Positions 25,501 through 38,300 of a stretch of DNA of 64,000 bases are shown here, piece after piece. Numbering within the stretch: position 1 is the first letter of the stretch; every line of letters begins with the position of its first letter. This DNA comes from Acanthaster planci. Its lineage: Eukaryota > Echinodermata > Asteroidea > Valvatida > Acanthasteridae. Made by a program: the position numbers and the translations under genes. The stretch is taken from NCBI RefSeq assembly GCF_001949145.1, contig NW_019091363.1, forward strand, positions 2,955,311-3,019,310, in the 5' to 3' direction. The notes beneath the pieces were generated by a model, which was not told the DNA's origin, did no database searches, and saw only the letters and a program-made list of their open reading frames with translations.

Positions 25501-28500
25501 GCTACAAGGCTCTGTGCTCCCTCTCGTCAAGTCAGAAGGCGCCGGGGAGGAACTGCTGAGTGTCTTTGGATGGAGTAAGAAACTTGATCCCAGCAATTAC
25601 CAGCACCTCCAACGAGTCATACTTCATCTTAAACATGCTTCTACCACCTACCGGATAGTTCGGGGAGATGCATTTGTTGTTTCTCCAATGGTGTCTGAGA
25701 TATACTCGTTCCTAAGTAAATCAGAAAGTGCACAGTTAAGATACCTCTTTGATAACTACTTGAAAGCTCAACCATGGGTCTGGCATGGTTCTGGTTTCAC
25801 TACACCTGACAAGATAGCCTTAAGCCACGGAACACTTGGCGTTACTTTTACTCCATATCTCCGAGTTGTTCCTGAAGATTTTTTGAAGTTCAGAAAGTTT
25901 TTCACCACTATGGGGGTCAAAGAAACCTTTCAAGAGAGTGTCCTTAGTGAAGTGCTTGAAATTGTCCAGCAGAAATATCAAGCCACATCGGTCTCCAGTG
26001 AACAGGAATACAAGACAGACTTAAATCTGGTCTGTAACATCTTGAGGCATATAGTAAGCCAGGACAAAATTCACGTAGACAGATCAAAGATTTTAGTTCC
26101 ATGCAGAGAATCAGGTAAACGTGGAAGACACCTACACATGGTACACTCCTCCGAATGTCTGTATGTTGACGAGGAGCGACTTGCAAAGCACGTATTTGCA
26201 GAAGGATTTCAAGATCTTGACAAGCCAATAATTCACGAACTAGTGCCCAACTGGATTGCTCATAAATTGGAATTACAACCACTGAGTCACGTGATTGCTC
26301 CCGTTGAAGCAGTGGAGTATGGATATGAGGTTTCCGGTCCACATGAGACAACGGTTAATGCCATCAAGCGTAATCTTGAGATGTACAAGGAAGGACCAGG
26401 CATCTTAAATGAGTTGATTCAGAATGCTGATGATGCTGGAGCTACTGAGGTTAAATTTCTACTTGATTGGCGTCGAAATGAGCGAACAGCTCACGACCTG
26501 TTAAGTGAAGGGATGAAAACATGTCACGGTCCAGCTTTATGGGCTTACAACAATGCCCGCTTCTCAAAAGATGATATAACAAACATCTGCAATATTGCTG
26601 CCCAGAGCAAAAAGCATCAGCTTGAAAAAGTTGGGCGGTTTGGATTGGGGTTCACATCAGTATATCACTTGACCGACGTTCCAAGTGTTGTCAGCGGCCC
26701 TTACGTGCTTATCTGTGATCCAAGAACCACCCATCTTGGTTCTCGAGTTCAGCCGAGTCAGCCCGGTATAAAGCTTGATCTGAGAAAAGAACTTCACAAA
26801 CAGACACTTCGGACTTACCCAAACCAGTTCCATCCATACGATGGCATATTTGGCTGTAACCTGTTGGACAGAGCAAACTTTGCCCACACACTTATCAGGT
26901 TACCACTGCGGACAGATGTGGAAATTGATGTCCAACTGCAGAATCAGATTTCTGATTCTGTCTTTGATTCAAAAAAGAGTTTGAAACCCCTGCTAGATTC
27001 GTTGGAGAAATCGGCTTCCACTCTGCTTCTCTTTACTCAAAACGTAGTTCATGTTAGTGTGCATGAACTTCAGTCTGAAAATGTGAATGATATGAAAACT
27101 TTGATGTCCATCACTGTTTCAGCGATTCATCAGTTGCCGAGGTCGATTTCAAGTGCAGGAGACTTTGCAAAACAACGTGGGATCCTGAAAGCCACAGCAG
27201 CATATATGAAAGACCGCGACTTTAGCCTGCCAGTTCCAGAAACAACTATGATCGTTAAGGTGACTTTGGAAACTGGTGTGTGTGGAAAAGGCGCTAAAAA
27301 GAAGCCGAAGAAGACGACTTGTCATTTCATCGTCAGCTCCTGTATGACATCTGGAAAGTCTCAACAGCTCGCCCGCACCAAAAATGGCATTAAAGCTGGA
27401 GTTTTGCCGTGTGGTGGAGTTGCCGCAAAATTGGTCTCAGGTAAGAAGGGACTGACTCCTGAAACCACTCACGGTAAGGCATTTAGCTATCTTCCTCTTG
27501 ATGTCTCAACAGGCCTCGGTTTTCATGTCAATGGCAATTTCTTACTTCAACCTAACCGACGACAGCTGTGGAGTAAACCTTCCTCTGACACTGGGGAGTT
27601 TGAGAGTCGCTGGAATATTGGTTTTATGGAGTCAGTTCTGTTAGAGGCTTTCTTTAATCTGTTGAAAGATCTTCAAGCTCTGCAGAAACAAAGCATTGTT
27701 GATGCACGGAACTTCCAGTGTTTGTGGCCCAGACGGAGTGAATCTGAGAGTGATTTTTATCCGCTGGCTGATGCCTTCTACAAGTCTTTAGGAGGGAGTA
27801 GTGATGTTGCACCAGCAGTAGTCTTCAATCAATCAAAGTGGATGTCATGTCATCAATGCATCTTCACTGAGTGGAGTCTACATGACCCAGATGACTTAAA
27901 AAGTAGCATAAAAGCATTGCTTAACAAGCACGAATACCCAAAGCGATGTGTGGAACTGGAAACTGATGTCGTAATGAGCATCAAACTAGCAGGAGCAAGC
28001 AGATGTTTCGATGGAAACACCTTCAGCATTGAGCGATTTCTTTCTGAGGTATTCTTTCCAATGTTGAAGAAGCACTCGGATGGCATCGAGTCTGACCACA
28101 GAGATAGAATTGTTGCTCACGTGTTGGACCAGCGTCTCGGCGAAAGAAAAGTAAGAGATTATGATAAACTCCTCAGGACAACAGATTGCATTCCTACTTC
28201 CCCGAATGGTGAGTTCTTAGCAAGTCCTAAGGAGTTGGTTAATCCAACCACACAGGTTGGATCACTTTACGACGAAAGTGAATTTCGGTTTCCACATGGG
28301 AAGGTCTACCGTCAACAAGAACGTCTTCTGTCATTGTCTCAGCTAGGAATGGCTTCACATGATCTATCCTGGGAAGATATTTGTGAAAGGGCAGAAACTT
28401 TGACAAAGAGAGCGAATGTTGACCACAGGTGTAAAACTCTCCTTAAGCTAATAGATGAAAAACTAAGAAGGTGTGAGGAGCCAACGGCCGATCAGAAAAG

Positions 28501-31500
28501 AAGAATCCGTGAAGCTGCTTTCCTTCCTGTCATGAAGAAGCCTCTAAGATATCCAATTGGCTGGTTTCAGTGTGGAGATGAGCATGCATCAGCAGAAAGG
28601 CTCTTTGCGGCAGAACACAAGTACCTACTAGGCTCTGTTCAACGGCTTTTGGAGAGAATAGACTGGGGCCAGAGGCTATGAGCCAGAAAGTCAAAGCCCT
28701 CCTTGGGTTTACAGAAAAACGGGTTGATGTCAGTGATGTTATTGCACAGCTTGTTGCTGTGATCGAACAAGCGCATGAGATGGTCCACCATGTAACTGGT
28801 ATGGTTAACAGCATATATTCATATCTTCAAAATGCAATCTGTGCACTGTCTCCGAGTGGTGTGGTTACCATCAAGCGAGGACACTCTACTGATGTTGACC
28901 AGCTTCGCTCACTGAAATTCGTCTTCTTTGATGGCAAATTCAAAGAATGCAAACAACTTGCATTTCAGTACCAGGGAACAAGTGGGCCATATTTGTATGA
29001 AGTTCCCCGCGGGCTTATTCCATTCAGCAACCTGTTGAGAACTTGCGGAGTAAGAGATCATTTTCACTTGGATGATTTCATCCAAGCGCTTCAACTACTG
29101 AAAGGTACCTACGGTAAGAAGCCTCTAAATGAATCAGACTTAAAAAGTGCGAAGTCTATGTTGTCGGAAATTGTCTCCATGATAGCAGAAAGCCATGACT
29201 TTTCTCCACCAGAAGGTAGCTTACAAAGCGGATTAATCTTTGTCCCTGACAACCGCGGGATTTTGCGGTCACCTCAAGAGCTAACTTTCAATGATATGGA
29301 ATGGGATGGATACCTTCGTGGAGAGAAGTACACCCATCCAGATATATCATATCGTGACGCTAAGGTTTTGGGTATCATTACACAGAGGCAAAAGGTCATT
29401 GACACCTGCTCGTCTTTCGAGGAATTCCAGATAGATTTTGGTCAAAGTGAAGAACTGACAGATCGTCTGAAAAGTATTCTTAGGGAATATCCAAATGTCT
29501 CTGATGTGTTTAAAGAGCTTCTTCAAAATGCCGATGATGCAGGAGCAACAGAAATCCATTTTGTGTATGATCCCCGACATCATAAAGCAAAGAAGGTGGT
29601 TTGCGATTCATGGTCTGCTGTAGGGGAACTTCCATCAATTTGCGTTTATAATGACATGCCATTTACGGAAGCAGACATCAAAGGAATTCAGAAAGTAGGA
29701 GTAGGAGGAAAGAGAGATGACATTTCAACAACAGGAAAATTCGGGATTGGCTTTAACGCTGTCTATCACTTGACAGACTGCCCAAGTTTTCTGAGCAACA
29801 GTGACACCCTGTGTGTGTTTGATCCTCTCCTGATGTTCACTCCAGTAACACAAAAAACGTCACCTGGAAAGCAATTTGTTGCAGGTGTTTCATTCAGGAA
29901 GAAATTCCCTGACATGCTGAATGGATATCTGGAGGATATACCTGCCCTAAACGTAAAGGGGGGAACAGTGTTTCGATTTCCACTCAGAAAACAGCCCTCA
30001 GTTCTTTCAGAAGAGGTTTACTCAAAAGCTAGAGTGATGGCATTGCTCAGTGACTTAGAGAAGTTGTCACAAGAATCTCTGCTTTTCCTCAACAACATCT
30101 TGTCCATCACCGTTTCATGTGTCACTAAGCATTCACACGAGATGCAAACGAAGTACTTCATTAGTGCCAAGTTATCAGAGCAAGGCAATGAAGGTCGCTA
30201 AGGCTTAAAGATCATCTTAAACTTTTCAAGGATAACCCTAGTGAGACAGCTGAGCCCGTGTCTGAAGTTTACACTCTCAAGATAAAAGATTCACTGAGCA
30301 CCGATCAAACATGGCTGATCTCTCAAATGGTTGGTTGCAAAGGTTCTGCCCTAGAAAGTCAGTTAACACCAAGAGTTTCTACTCTAAGGAAGCCTATACC
30401 ACGTGGAGGAGTTGCGGCGCTTCTTACGGACGGCAGAATGGCCAATTCAGTCAACCAGCAGTGCAAAGCTTACTGCTTTCTCCCTCTTCCGGTTCACACC
30501 GGTTTACCGGTGCATGTTAATGGAACGTTTGAGCTGGGCACGGCCAGGAAGAATCTTGCAAAAAGTGTTGATTATGCAACCTCAGGTGCTTACACCGAGG
30601 AGGGTCGTCTCATTCACAGATGGAATAAAATCCTGGTGGAACATGTAATTGCTCCTGCCTATGCCAGATTAATTGAACGCGCAGGTAAGATCATATTAAA
30701 ACAGATGAAAGGCAACAACTCGTTTAAAGACCAGCTTCAGTTATATGATGACCTCTTCCCACAACATTTGAAGAACTATCACGGAGAGTGGAGTCTCCTA
30801 GCAAAAGCCACCCTAAGGTACATTAGTAGTGAAAACATGCAGGTTTTGCCTGTTGTGCGTCAAATGGGAGATCCACTCACAGTCACTTGGCATCATCCGA
30901 ACAGTGACACCAGTCTCGCGTACACCGATAACTTAGAAACTGCAGCAAACGTCGAACGAGACATGAAGGGAGCACGTGGCTCACAACAGTCTTTAATACG
31001 ATCCTTCCTACTGAGAATAAGCTTTAATTTACTAGCCAGCTCTTCGACGATATGCTTGGCATTCCAAGAATGTGGCGTGAAAGCAAAGTTTGTGAACCCA
31101 AAGGCTGTTGTTCAGCATCTTTTGTCTGGGTCTCAAGTGGCACAGACCTTGCCTGCTCCACTGAAGAAAACAAAATTCCAGAACACGAAGACTCTTCAAG
31201 CCGTTTTTGACTATTGCCTTGCAGGCATCAAAGATCCAAAAAAACTGAATGGCTTACCTCTCCTCCTAACAAATGATGACATTTTGCGTGAGTTTTCAAC
31301 ATGTAATGGTCCTTATGTGACGAACCATTCTCGAGTTCTGCCCAACCTGAAGGATAAATTCCTACACGGCAAGCTTGTTTCATCTTGCATTGCTTGGTTC
31401 AAGAAGAATGGGAATGCCGAAGAAGCTTATAGCAGTGGTGCATTTAAGAAATTTACTATCTTTGAGCTTGCGCAACACCTTGGAAAGCAACTGCCTCGAA

Positions 31501-34500
31501 TCTGGAAAGGTTGCAATCAACATGTAGAATGGACCCCACACAAAAATGATCACCCCTCCAAATCCTGGCTTGGATACCTATGGTCATTCATTTGCAGTGA
31601 GACAGGGCAGAAGGCATCCCTTGAATGCATCAGCCAGTGGCCAATATTTCCGACAACTGCGGGTAAACTGGTGCCTCCATCCTTGTCCAAAACACTATTA
31701 TACCTGGAAAATGTCAGAGTGGTGTTCGGTTGGAGAATGCAAGAGGCACTGCGTAAACTGGGTCTTCCTACCATCTCAGAAGTCCTTATGTGTGAGTGTA
31801 GGGCAACGTCCTCCGTTGGCGCACCAGTAGAAACATTGCAATTTCCAGCAGCACTAAAAGAACTTCTTGAAGAACACTTAGCCCTGCCTACCTCCCGACA
31901 AGATGTTACTGGGGTCATTAACTACATGCTTGAAACAGGGGGAGAGTTTGGCAATCTATCACTAGCAGAATGTGAAACACTACTTCTCTATTTTCAGGAG
32001 GATGAGGCATTGTCTGGAAACACTATCAGGACTATCAAAAAGCTGTCGATTTTCAAACTTCTTGGAAAAGAACAGACCACTAATCTTCACTGCTTTAAAT
32101 GTTATCACACAGCAGAAAGTTACCAAATGCTTAGAGATGAATCCGAGACGTGGATGAGACACATGCATTGTGTTATTCTAGAGCCCAGTCGTAGTTTGAA
32201 TCTAATTCATGAAAAGCTCGGAATAACTCCGATCACTGAAGCTGACATGTATCTGAAATACATACTTCCCAGCTTCACCGTGCTCAGTGATAAGGCTAAA
32301 TTAGACCACGTTAAGTTCATCAGAGACAATGTATTGCGCAATGCTTCTGCACAGGAAGGGAAAGTAATTCTCGAGCATCTCTCCCATATTCCGTTCATTC
32401 CAGACAAGACAGGTGTTCTCCGACATGCAGGCTTTTTTTACGACGGTAACAACCCTGTATTTGACGCAATGAGTGACGTGATTGACCAAATCAAGTTGCT
32501 TCCCGAATCCATGAGACTTCTGAAGCCCTTCCTTGAAAAGATTGGTTTCCATTCAATAGTTACCATGGACGATTTCATGAAGTTTGCAAACGAGATAGAA
32601 ACTAGGGCAAAGAAAATAAATACAAATGAACGAGACAAACTGTGTGTCATCTCTCGTCTTCTGACAGATGAACTAGATAACAACAAAGAGCTCCACGATG
32701 CAAACTTCCTGAAAACAATTTCCACCGTTAAATTCATTCCGTCTGTTCAAATTAGGGCAGAATTGCTTCGCGTCCAACAAGCCTGTTCTGGCAATCGCCA
32801 AGGTTCTGCATTCATTGCATATCGAGGATCGGTGCCTCAGAGGTATTTGGAGCTTGTTTGGTCAGTTTGTATGGTATTACCACAGTGGGCCATTCCAAAT
32901 AATGACACCACGAAGAAGGGCGTCAGTGTTCATAGTTGTCTTGGCATTGAAAAAGAGTCAGTTGCGGACAAAGTTTTTTCGCACACCTTAAACATCTGTA
33001 AAGTCCTGGAGAAAAAGAATGCTATCCACAAAGAAGACGTTATCCCCACACGAGAGCGAGAGATAATTAAACGTATTATGTATAAGATATTGGGCTACCT
33101 GAAAGACTTAGATATGGCCAAGCATAGTGGAGAGATTAAGCATCGTTTGCAGTTCACACCCATATGTCTTGTAGAAGAAGGACGTGTGTTGGTCAGAGCA
33201 GATCAGTTGGTTTTTCGCATGGAAAAAAGTCTTGAAGCTTGTTTGCGTCCGTACCTTTATGAAGCTCCCAGAGATTTGGCAAAATTTGACGAAATTCTGA
33301 GATTACTTGGTGCTCAAGATTCCTGTTCTTTTGACCAGCTCGCAGGAGTATTGTCATCATTGAAAGCAGAATGTGGTGACGGACGTCTCGGTCCAAACGA
33401 AAAGGAAACAGCAAGGGCTGCTGTCAGGGGGATTCTACTATTATTAATTCAGCAGAACGGTCAATGTGAAATTGAATGCGAAATCTCACAGTTGTATTTA
33501 CCAAACTCAGAATACTTCTTGAGAAGGGCGATGGATCTATATTATGTTGATCCCGTCCAAATGGAGCGTTTCTGCCTTGCATCGACAGACCGAGAATTTA
33601 TTCTTCCCTTAAGAGAGTGTGGATTTTCGGATGAAGATGAAATACACAGGTTTCAACATCTTCCGATGCACCTCCGACCGAAGAATCTAGGGGATGAGAT
33701 GAGTGAAAAGCCGTTACACACCAACAAAGACTGCCCCGCTGGACATCACTGCGAGTACCTGGCAATCATCAAGCGTAAGGTGAATTCAGAGGAGATGACT
33801 CGAGCCTTGCTGAGGCTGGTACGACACCAACTTGGAGATAAGCATCCAAGTGACGAAATACAAGAACGCATAAAACAACTGCAGCATTTTGACAAATTTG
33901 TCTGCAAAACTAGCTTGAAACTGGGCTTATACGATAAGGGTGGGCACATCGTCGCACATTACAGGCACTCGCGAAAAGCGTACTTAATTAAAAAGACTGG
34001 TATAATACACCTGGAACACTCTTCATTGTTTAAAGACACTGGGTTAATTTGTGGACAAATTGCAAACAGCTGCAATGAGGTCCTTGGACGCATTTTGGAT
34101 TCTGATCATTTAAGAGTGTTTGCAAATTCCTTGGAATGTGAGAGTCTGGACGATATAAATACAACTCTTTCCAAATCAGACGTTCCTGAGTATGGCATTA
34201 CTACAGAAGCAATCCGGCCAGACGAGCACAGACCAGGGTCTCCAATACCCGCAGATATTCACCATCTCCTTGACCAAGATCCCTACAACCGCTTTTTTGA
34301 CGGCGAGATTGTTGGATACGAACGAAACATCGACGCTCTGTGTACATCAGTAGATGTTGCTGCTGAGAAAATCTATGCAAAAATCCTAAAGCAAGTTGAC
34401 GAAGTTGATGAAACAGTTGGCTTATCAAGACGCTATAAAATTGACATCGGAGAAAAGGATCCCATCATTGTTAGAGTGACTGCATTGTATAAATTCCTGC

Positions 34501-35375
34501 GTCCAAAAAAACAACCAGACATGCATGTCGTTCTTTCTACTGGGGAGCCTACAGATGATGTTCTAGCGGCAAAGTTGGAAGAGGCTCTGCCAGAGGACTA
34601 CGAGAAGCAGATTGAGAATGAGGTTGCGGAGGCATTCACATTGCAACCCGAGGAGCGCAGAAGGGTTTTGAAACGTCTCTATCGTAAGTGGCACCCCGAC
34701 AAGAATCCAGGACAGCAGGAACGTGCTAATAAGGCATTCCAGTTCCTGAAACAGGTAATAGAAAGGCATGAAAAGGGGAATAAGTCCGGCCGGAGCTGTT
34801 CTGATCAGTTTTCCTCCTGGGAGTCAGAAGCTAAAAGGGACAGGGAAGAGGCCAGGAGATATCAAGAGAGATATTACCAAAGTCGGCATAGCGCCAGATC
34901 AAGCACATCAGACAGTTATTTTGTGCCACCATCTTTTGAAAGAGAGACCTCCAAAAATCCACGAAAAGCACAGCTGTGGTTTCGGCAGGCCCAGGAACAC
35001 TTCCAGTCTGCAGAACTGACGAGCAAGCAAAGACCAGTCCAGAGTCAGTGGATTGCTTTCCAGGTACATCAAGCGGTAGAGACGGCTCTCAAAGCCGCTC
35101 AGTACAGTCTGGATGGACGCCCAGACATAACAACTACTGATTTAATATCCCTCGCGAGAGCCGTCTGCGAACACTGTGATGTAACCTCTGACCGAGTGTT
35201 AGAAGTAACACTAGAGCTAGTCAGTCTGAACTGTCACTTTAGTAAACCACGCTACCCGCAGAGCTCTCACACAAGCGGACAGGAATATCGCGGTTTCAGA
35301 ACACACGATGTTTTGAAGAAGTGTAAAGAACTGCTGAAGCTTACTCAAGACATAATCAATATCCGCATATTTTGA
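16452..35375 (+). CDS. SACS: Sacsin-like giant chaperone (SACS homologue), with two frame breaks
   Basis: Exons are 16452-16581, 21896-21987, 22257-22515 and one giant exon 22626-35375; all donors and acceptors are GT-AG and phases 1, 0 and 1 agree. The product is about 4,410 residues, close to human sacsin (about 4,580). It has three SIRPT modules, each starting with an HSP90-like ATP-binding domain carrying Q-N-A-D-D-A and G-[RK]-F-G-[LI]-G-F (near residues 44, 1390 and 2435). An XPCB-like segment is possible near 33730-34000. A J domain with the HPD triad follows at 34692-34700, then a C-terminal HEPN domain. Sacsin is a cytoplasmic HSP70-linked co-chaperone connected to the cytoskeleton and mitochondria. 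Two points need +1 base to keep frame: near 28667-28672 in a GGGG run and near 30190-30200. The N-terminus has no ubiquitin-like domain, unlike human sacsin. Confidence 0.95.
17972..18711 (-). mobile_element. Mariner/Tc1-type element with long inverted repeats
   Basis: A 740-bp unit is flanked by TA on both sides (17970-17971, 18712-18713), as expected for Tc1/mariner insertion. The ends are about 154-bp inverted repeats (17972-18125 and 18557-18711) starting CACGGTGTCC and CAGGGTGTCC. Between them is only the end of a transposase, so it is an internally deleted, non-autonomous copy. It splits the surrounding LINE and is therefore younger than it. Confidence 0.85.
18039..18413 (-). pseudogene. 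C-terminal remnant of a Tc1/mariner-family transposase
   Basis: The frame reads EWPPRSPDLTPCGFLWGYLK, the region of the third catalytic Asp in IS630/Tc1/mariner DDE transposases, followed by a helical tail. The usual D-F-F after TPC is reduced to G-F. The N-terminal DNA-binding domain and the first two catalytic Asp residues are absent. Its last codons run into the left inverted repeat. Confidence 0.8.
19374..19627. repeat. Foldback/MITE-like palindromic repeat
   Basis: This 254-bp unit has inverted arms: CACGGACGTATAT at the left and its complement at the right end (19614-19627). An inner pair is built on CGGCCATTTTACC (about 19445 and 19548). It could fold into a long hairpin, has no coding capacity and interrupts the LINE. 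Confidence 0.7.
21896..21987 (+). CDS. SACS: Sacsin-like gene, coding exon 2
   Basis: This 92-bp exon lies between TTTTACAG and GTAGGG. It encodes the start of the first HSP90-like module, DFGQTLPPLHIYIKRVLD then YPEGGQILK, which matches the corresponding stretch in vertebrate sacsin. Phase 1 enters and phase 0 leaves. Confidence 0.92.
22257..22515 (+). CDS. SACS: Sacsin-like gene, coding exon 3
   Basis: This 259-bp exon encodes the nucleotide-binding core of SIRPT 1. ELVQNADDA at its start contains the Asn and Asp residues of the GHKL ATP site, and VGRFGLGF near its end forms the lid glycine motif. It leaves in phase 1 at GTGAGT (22516). Confidence 0.95.
22626..28676 (+). CDS. SACS: Sacsin-like giant exon, part 1 (to the first frame break)
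   Basis: This continuous frame of about 2,010 codons completes SIRPT 1 and contains the second HSP90-like domain (ELIQNADDAGA near 26410, VGRFGLGF near 26632). In this frame a TGA ends translation at 28681. Homologous sequence continues at once one frame over, reading DWGPEA then SQKVKALLGF. That implies one base missing in the GGGG run at 28667-28672. Confidence 0.93.
28677..30195 (+). CDS. SACS: Sacsin-like giant exon, part 2 (between the frame breaks)
   Basis: This carries the third HSP90-like domain: KELLQNADDAGA near 29513 and TGKFGIGF near 29730. It is open for 507 codons and stops at 30201. The homology resumes one frame over within a few bases (RLKDHLKLFKDN, then the region starting SEVYTLKIKD), again implying one missing base. 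Confidence 0.92.
30196..35375 (+). CDS. SACS: Sacsin-like giant exon, part 3: C-terminal third with J and HEPN domains
   Basis: About 1,725 codons continue to the natural stop. The start carries the sacsin signatures IPRGGVAAL and CFLPLPVHTGLPVHVNG. A J domain lies at about 34630-34770 with HPD intact (34692-34700), so HSP70 stimulation is plausible. The last 135 residues (from about 34960) match the HEPN domain, which mediates dimerisation and nucleotide binding in sacsin. The final residues are NIRIF before TGA. Confidence 0.94.
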
Positions 35376-38300
35376 AGCAGGAAGATTTGATGCGTTGTGG
35401 TAATTATTAAAAAGTTGCCCGACAGTTTTTAGCATGTTGAATATTTTAACTCATCTATCTTTATATCGTACGTGCAGTGCCTTGCATTGGTAAATTGCTC
35501 AAGGTTTGCGTGTAACACAATTATTGATTTAGGGGACTGAATATGTTGAAACGATTAAATTCAAAATATATCTTAGTTTTAAATTGTCTGCATTACATTT
35601 CCATCGTGTAAAAACATGCACGATATTATTACAGTTTATGTACATGTATTAGGACTGTGTCTTGTTTGTTTTCCAAACTGTGTTGTCACTAAATATAATT
35701 CAGTTCGATACACAAAGTTTCTATTGGGAATATCCTGAGTTGTATTCTGTGAATAGAGGGAAGTATCTTACATCTGTTACATTTGGACAAAGGTCAGGCA
35801 CTGATGACCAGTTTTCTCTGAGCGTGCAAGATATATTTATGGGTAGGGAGTTAATTTATTTACTGCAAATGTGGTAATTATGAAGAATGACCGTTTATGT
35901 ACTTATATGTTAGGATCTTTTGGGTACTCAGAATTTGTTAACTATATTCTATTGGTAGGTGTAGAGTTCTTTACGTATCTTTCTTGTATGCACTCGAGAT
36001 TGTACCGTAGAAACTAATGGCAGATGGAAAGATTTAGGGAATGAAGTTTATACCGTTTGTCAGATATTTGTATCGATTTCATTTGGCAGCAATTTGCTAT
36101 TAATAGAGAAAGCAGAAATAGTAAAATCGCGTAATTGTTGTTATAATGTACTTACGTATAAACCCACATGTTGATGTCGCGTAGGAATACTGAGGTGTGA
36201 TGCAGCAGTGTAAATAGTAAAAGTAAAGTGCAAAGTAAAAGCGAGGTTAAATTTGTTTTGGGTCTTTAAACAATAGTGCAGTTCAAACGTGAATTTCCGA
36301 TGGGCCAAAATTTGAGTTTTACTTTTGGAAGTTAAAATGAATAAGTCATTCATTTATACAGACAAAGAATAGGTCATTCAGTGATGATGAAGAACGCGTG
36401 TAATAAAAGGAAACTTAATTTCAGTAATATAATGCACGATTTTAATCGTCTGGAAGACGAAAAACCCGTGAACCCGGCTGCTCAAGTATTTTTAATTTCT
36501 TTTTTACATTGTTCAGTTAATACCAGTTTTTCATTCAACTGAGATCTTAAATTGAACTCACTGCAAACAGTGACAAGATCAGATGATGTCACTGAAGTGT
36601 CCAGCCAACAATACACGAAAACGTTTGGTAAACATTCATATGTCGTAAAACGTATTTTCTGTGCTGTAAAAACCAGACAATTATTTAAGCTTTAAGAGAT
36701 GGATAACTTATTTATTCATAATTTCCAGACCCACAAAATTTCTCATTTTATTTTAAACAACAAAACCAAACAAAAGAGAAGATATAAAAAGTCTTTTGTT
36801 AGCAACAACAAAAGCGACTAAACAACTCTGGAGGCAGAGAAAATGAATAACAACCCTTTGCCTTTGGGGACGATAGAACAGATTTTAAAAGGAGCATTGT
36901 GATAAAGAGCAATGGACCAGGCATTCATAATTATGTAGACAGGAAATGTCAGCGATTGGGATATTTTAGACAATACCTTTCGAATAATGCGATGGTTTGT
37001 TGGTAGAAAATGTGAAAGATTTATGTACTATACCCATTTTATTATAATAGTGTCTCACTAGAAGTTGTAAAAGAATACAATTTCATGTATGCTTAAACTA
37101 ACGTGCAACTATGCATTTACAATGGGAATTTAATCATGGTTTAATTTTCCTCATAGGAATGATGATGAAATCCGTTAAGGGAGCGGCTTTAGGATGTTAG
37201 AGGTGATAGATTTTTATATCTCAGAAATCCTAAGTGTTTGAATAGAACCCCAAATCGTACAATTCCAATACATAACCATGCTTATAGACACTGACTCGAA
37301 GTCGAAGCTTTCAAGTCAACTTACTGTAGCCAACCTATGCATTGCAAAACAATTTTGCGTCAAAATAATTGTAAAGAATCTGTTTATTCTGTTCGTTTGT
37401 GATATAGTGTATTTGTGTGATATTACAAATGAGCACGTGTTTTTGCTTTATAATAATAATAATCATGATAACTAATATCGCTGGTAACTTGCAGCAAAGG
37501 AGAAGCTGTCTGTGTTTAGATTACATTTTCTTGTTTTTCTTGAGGATTAATAATATCAACCATTCATTGCTGCAAAGCTAAATTATTGATTCATTTTAAT
37601 GCCTGAATTTCTGTGGATGATGCAGTGTTATTGTTTTCTATAGATGAAATTCCATTTACATGAATTGCAAAAATAAAAGTTCGAATTTCTGTCTAAGACA
37701 TTGGGATTACAGAATGAAGTGATTGAGGAAATATTTTAAATTCTTAATTAATTGGCACGCTGAGTAAAAAGATGTTCGCACCTATGAACATTTGCTATAA
37801 AATGTAAAGGTTATACTTTAAAGACAAACCCATATCCAAAGTATTGTACGAAAACCTTTCAGCTACTTAATCAACTACATTGAGTAGAAAAAGCCGTAAA
37901 TCTAATTACAATTAATTACACCAATTGGTCAGTGATAACAGGATCAAATACCATAAATCTTATAGACAAAACGATTATACTGACAACTTGCCCTCTATTT
38001 AACCCCAAATAGAAAACCAAGAAAATGAGATGCTAATGTCAGGGTTACTGATGGTCAGTCCCTTTTTAAACAGATCTGTAGGTGCTAAGCTTTTACGTTC
38101 ACAGTCATCTGTATGTGATATGTGAACCTCTCAAACTTTTGCTGTCCATTAATTTCAGAGTTCAGTAATGCTGTATTAAATATTTTTTGACAAAAATACT
38201 TTATGACATAAACATTAGCAAATGCACCTTCAACACTTCTTTAGTGACACTTCATTATTTATTACTGTGGATTGGGATGGTGTTCTCTGCGCCTTACAAT

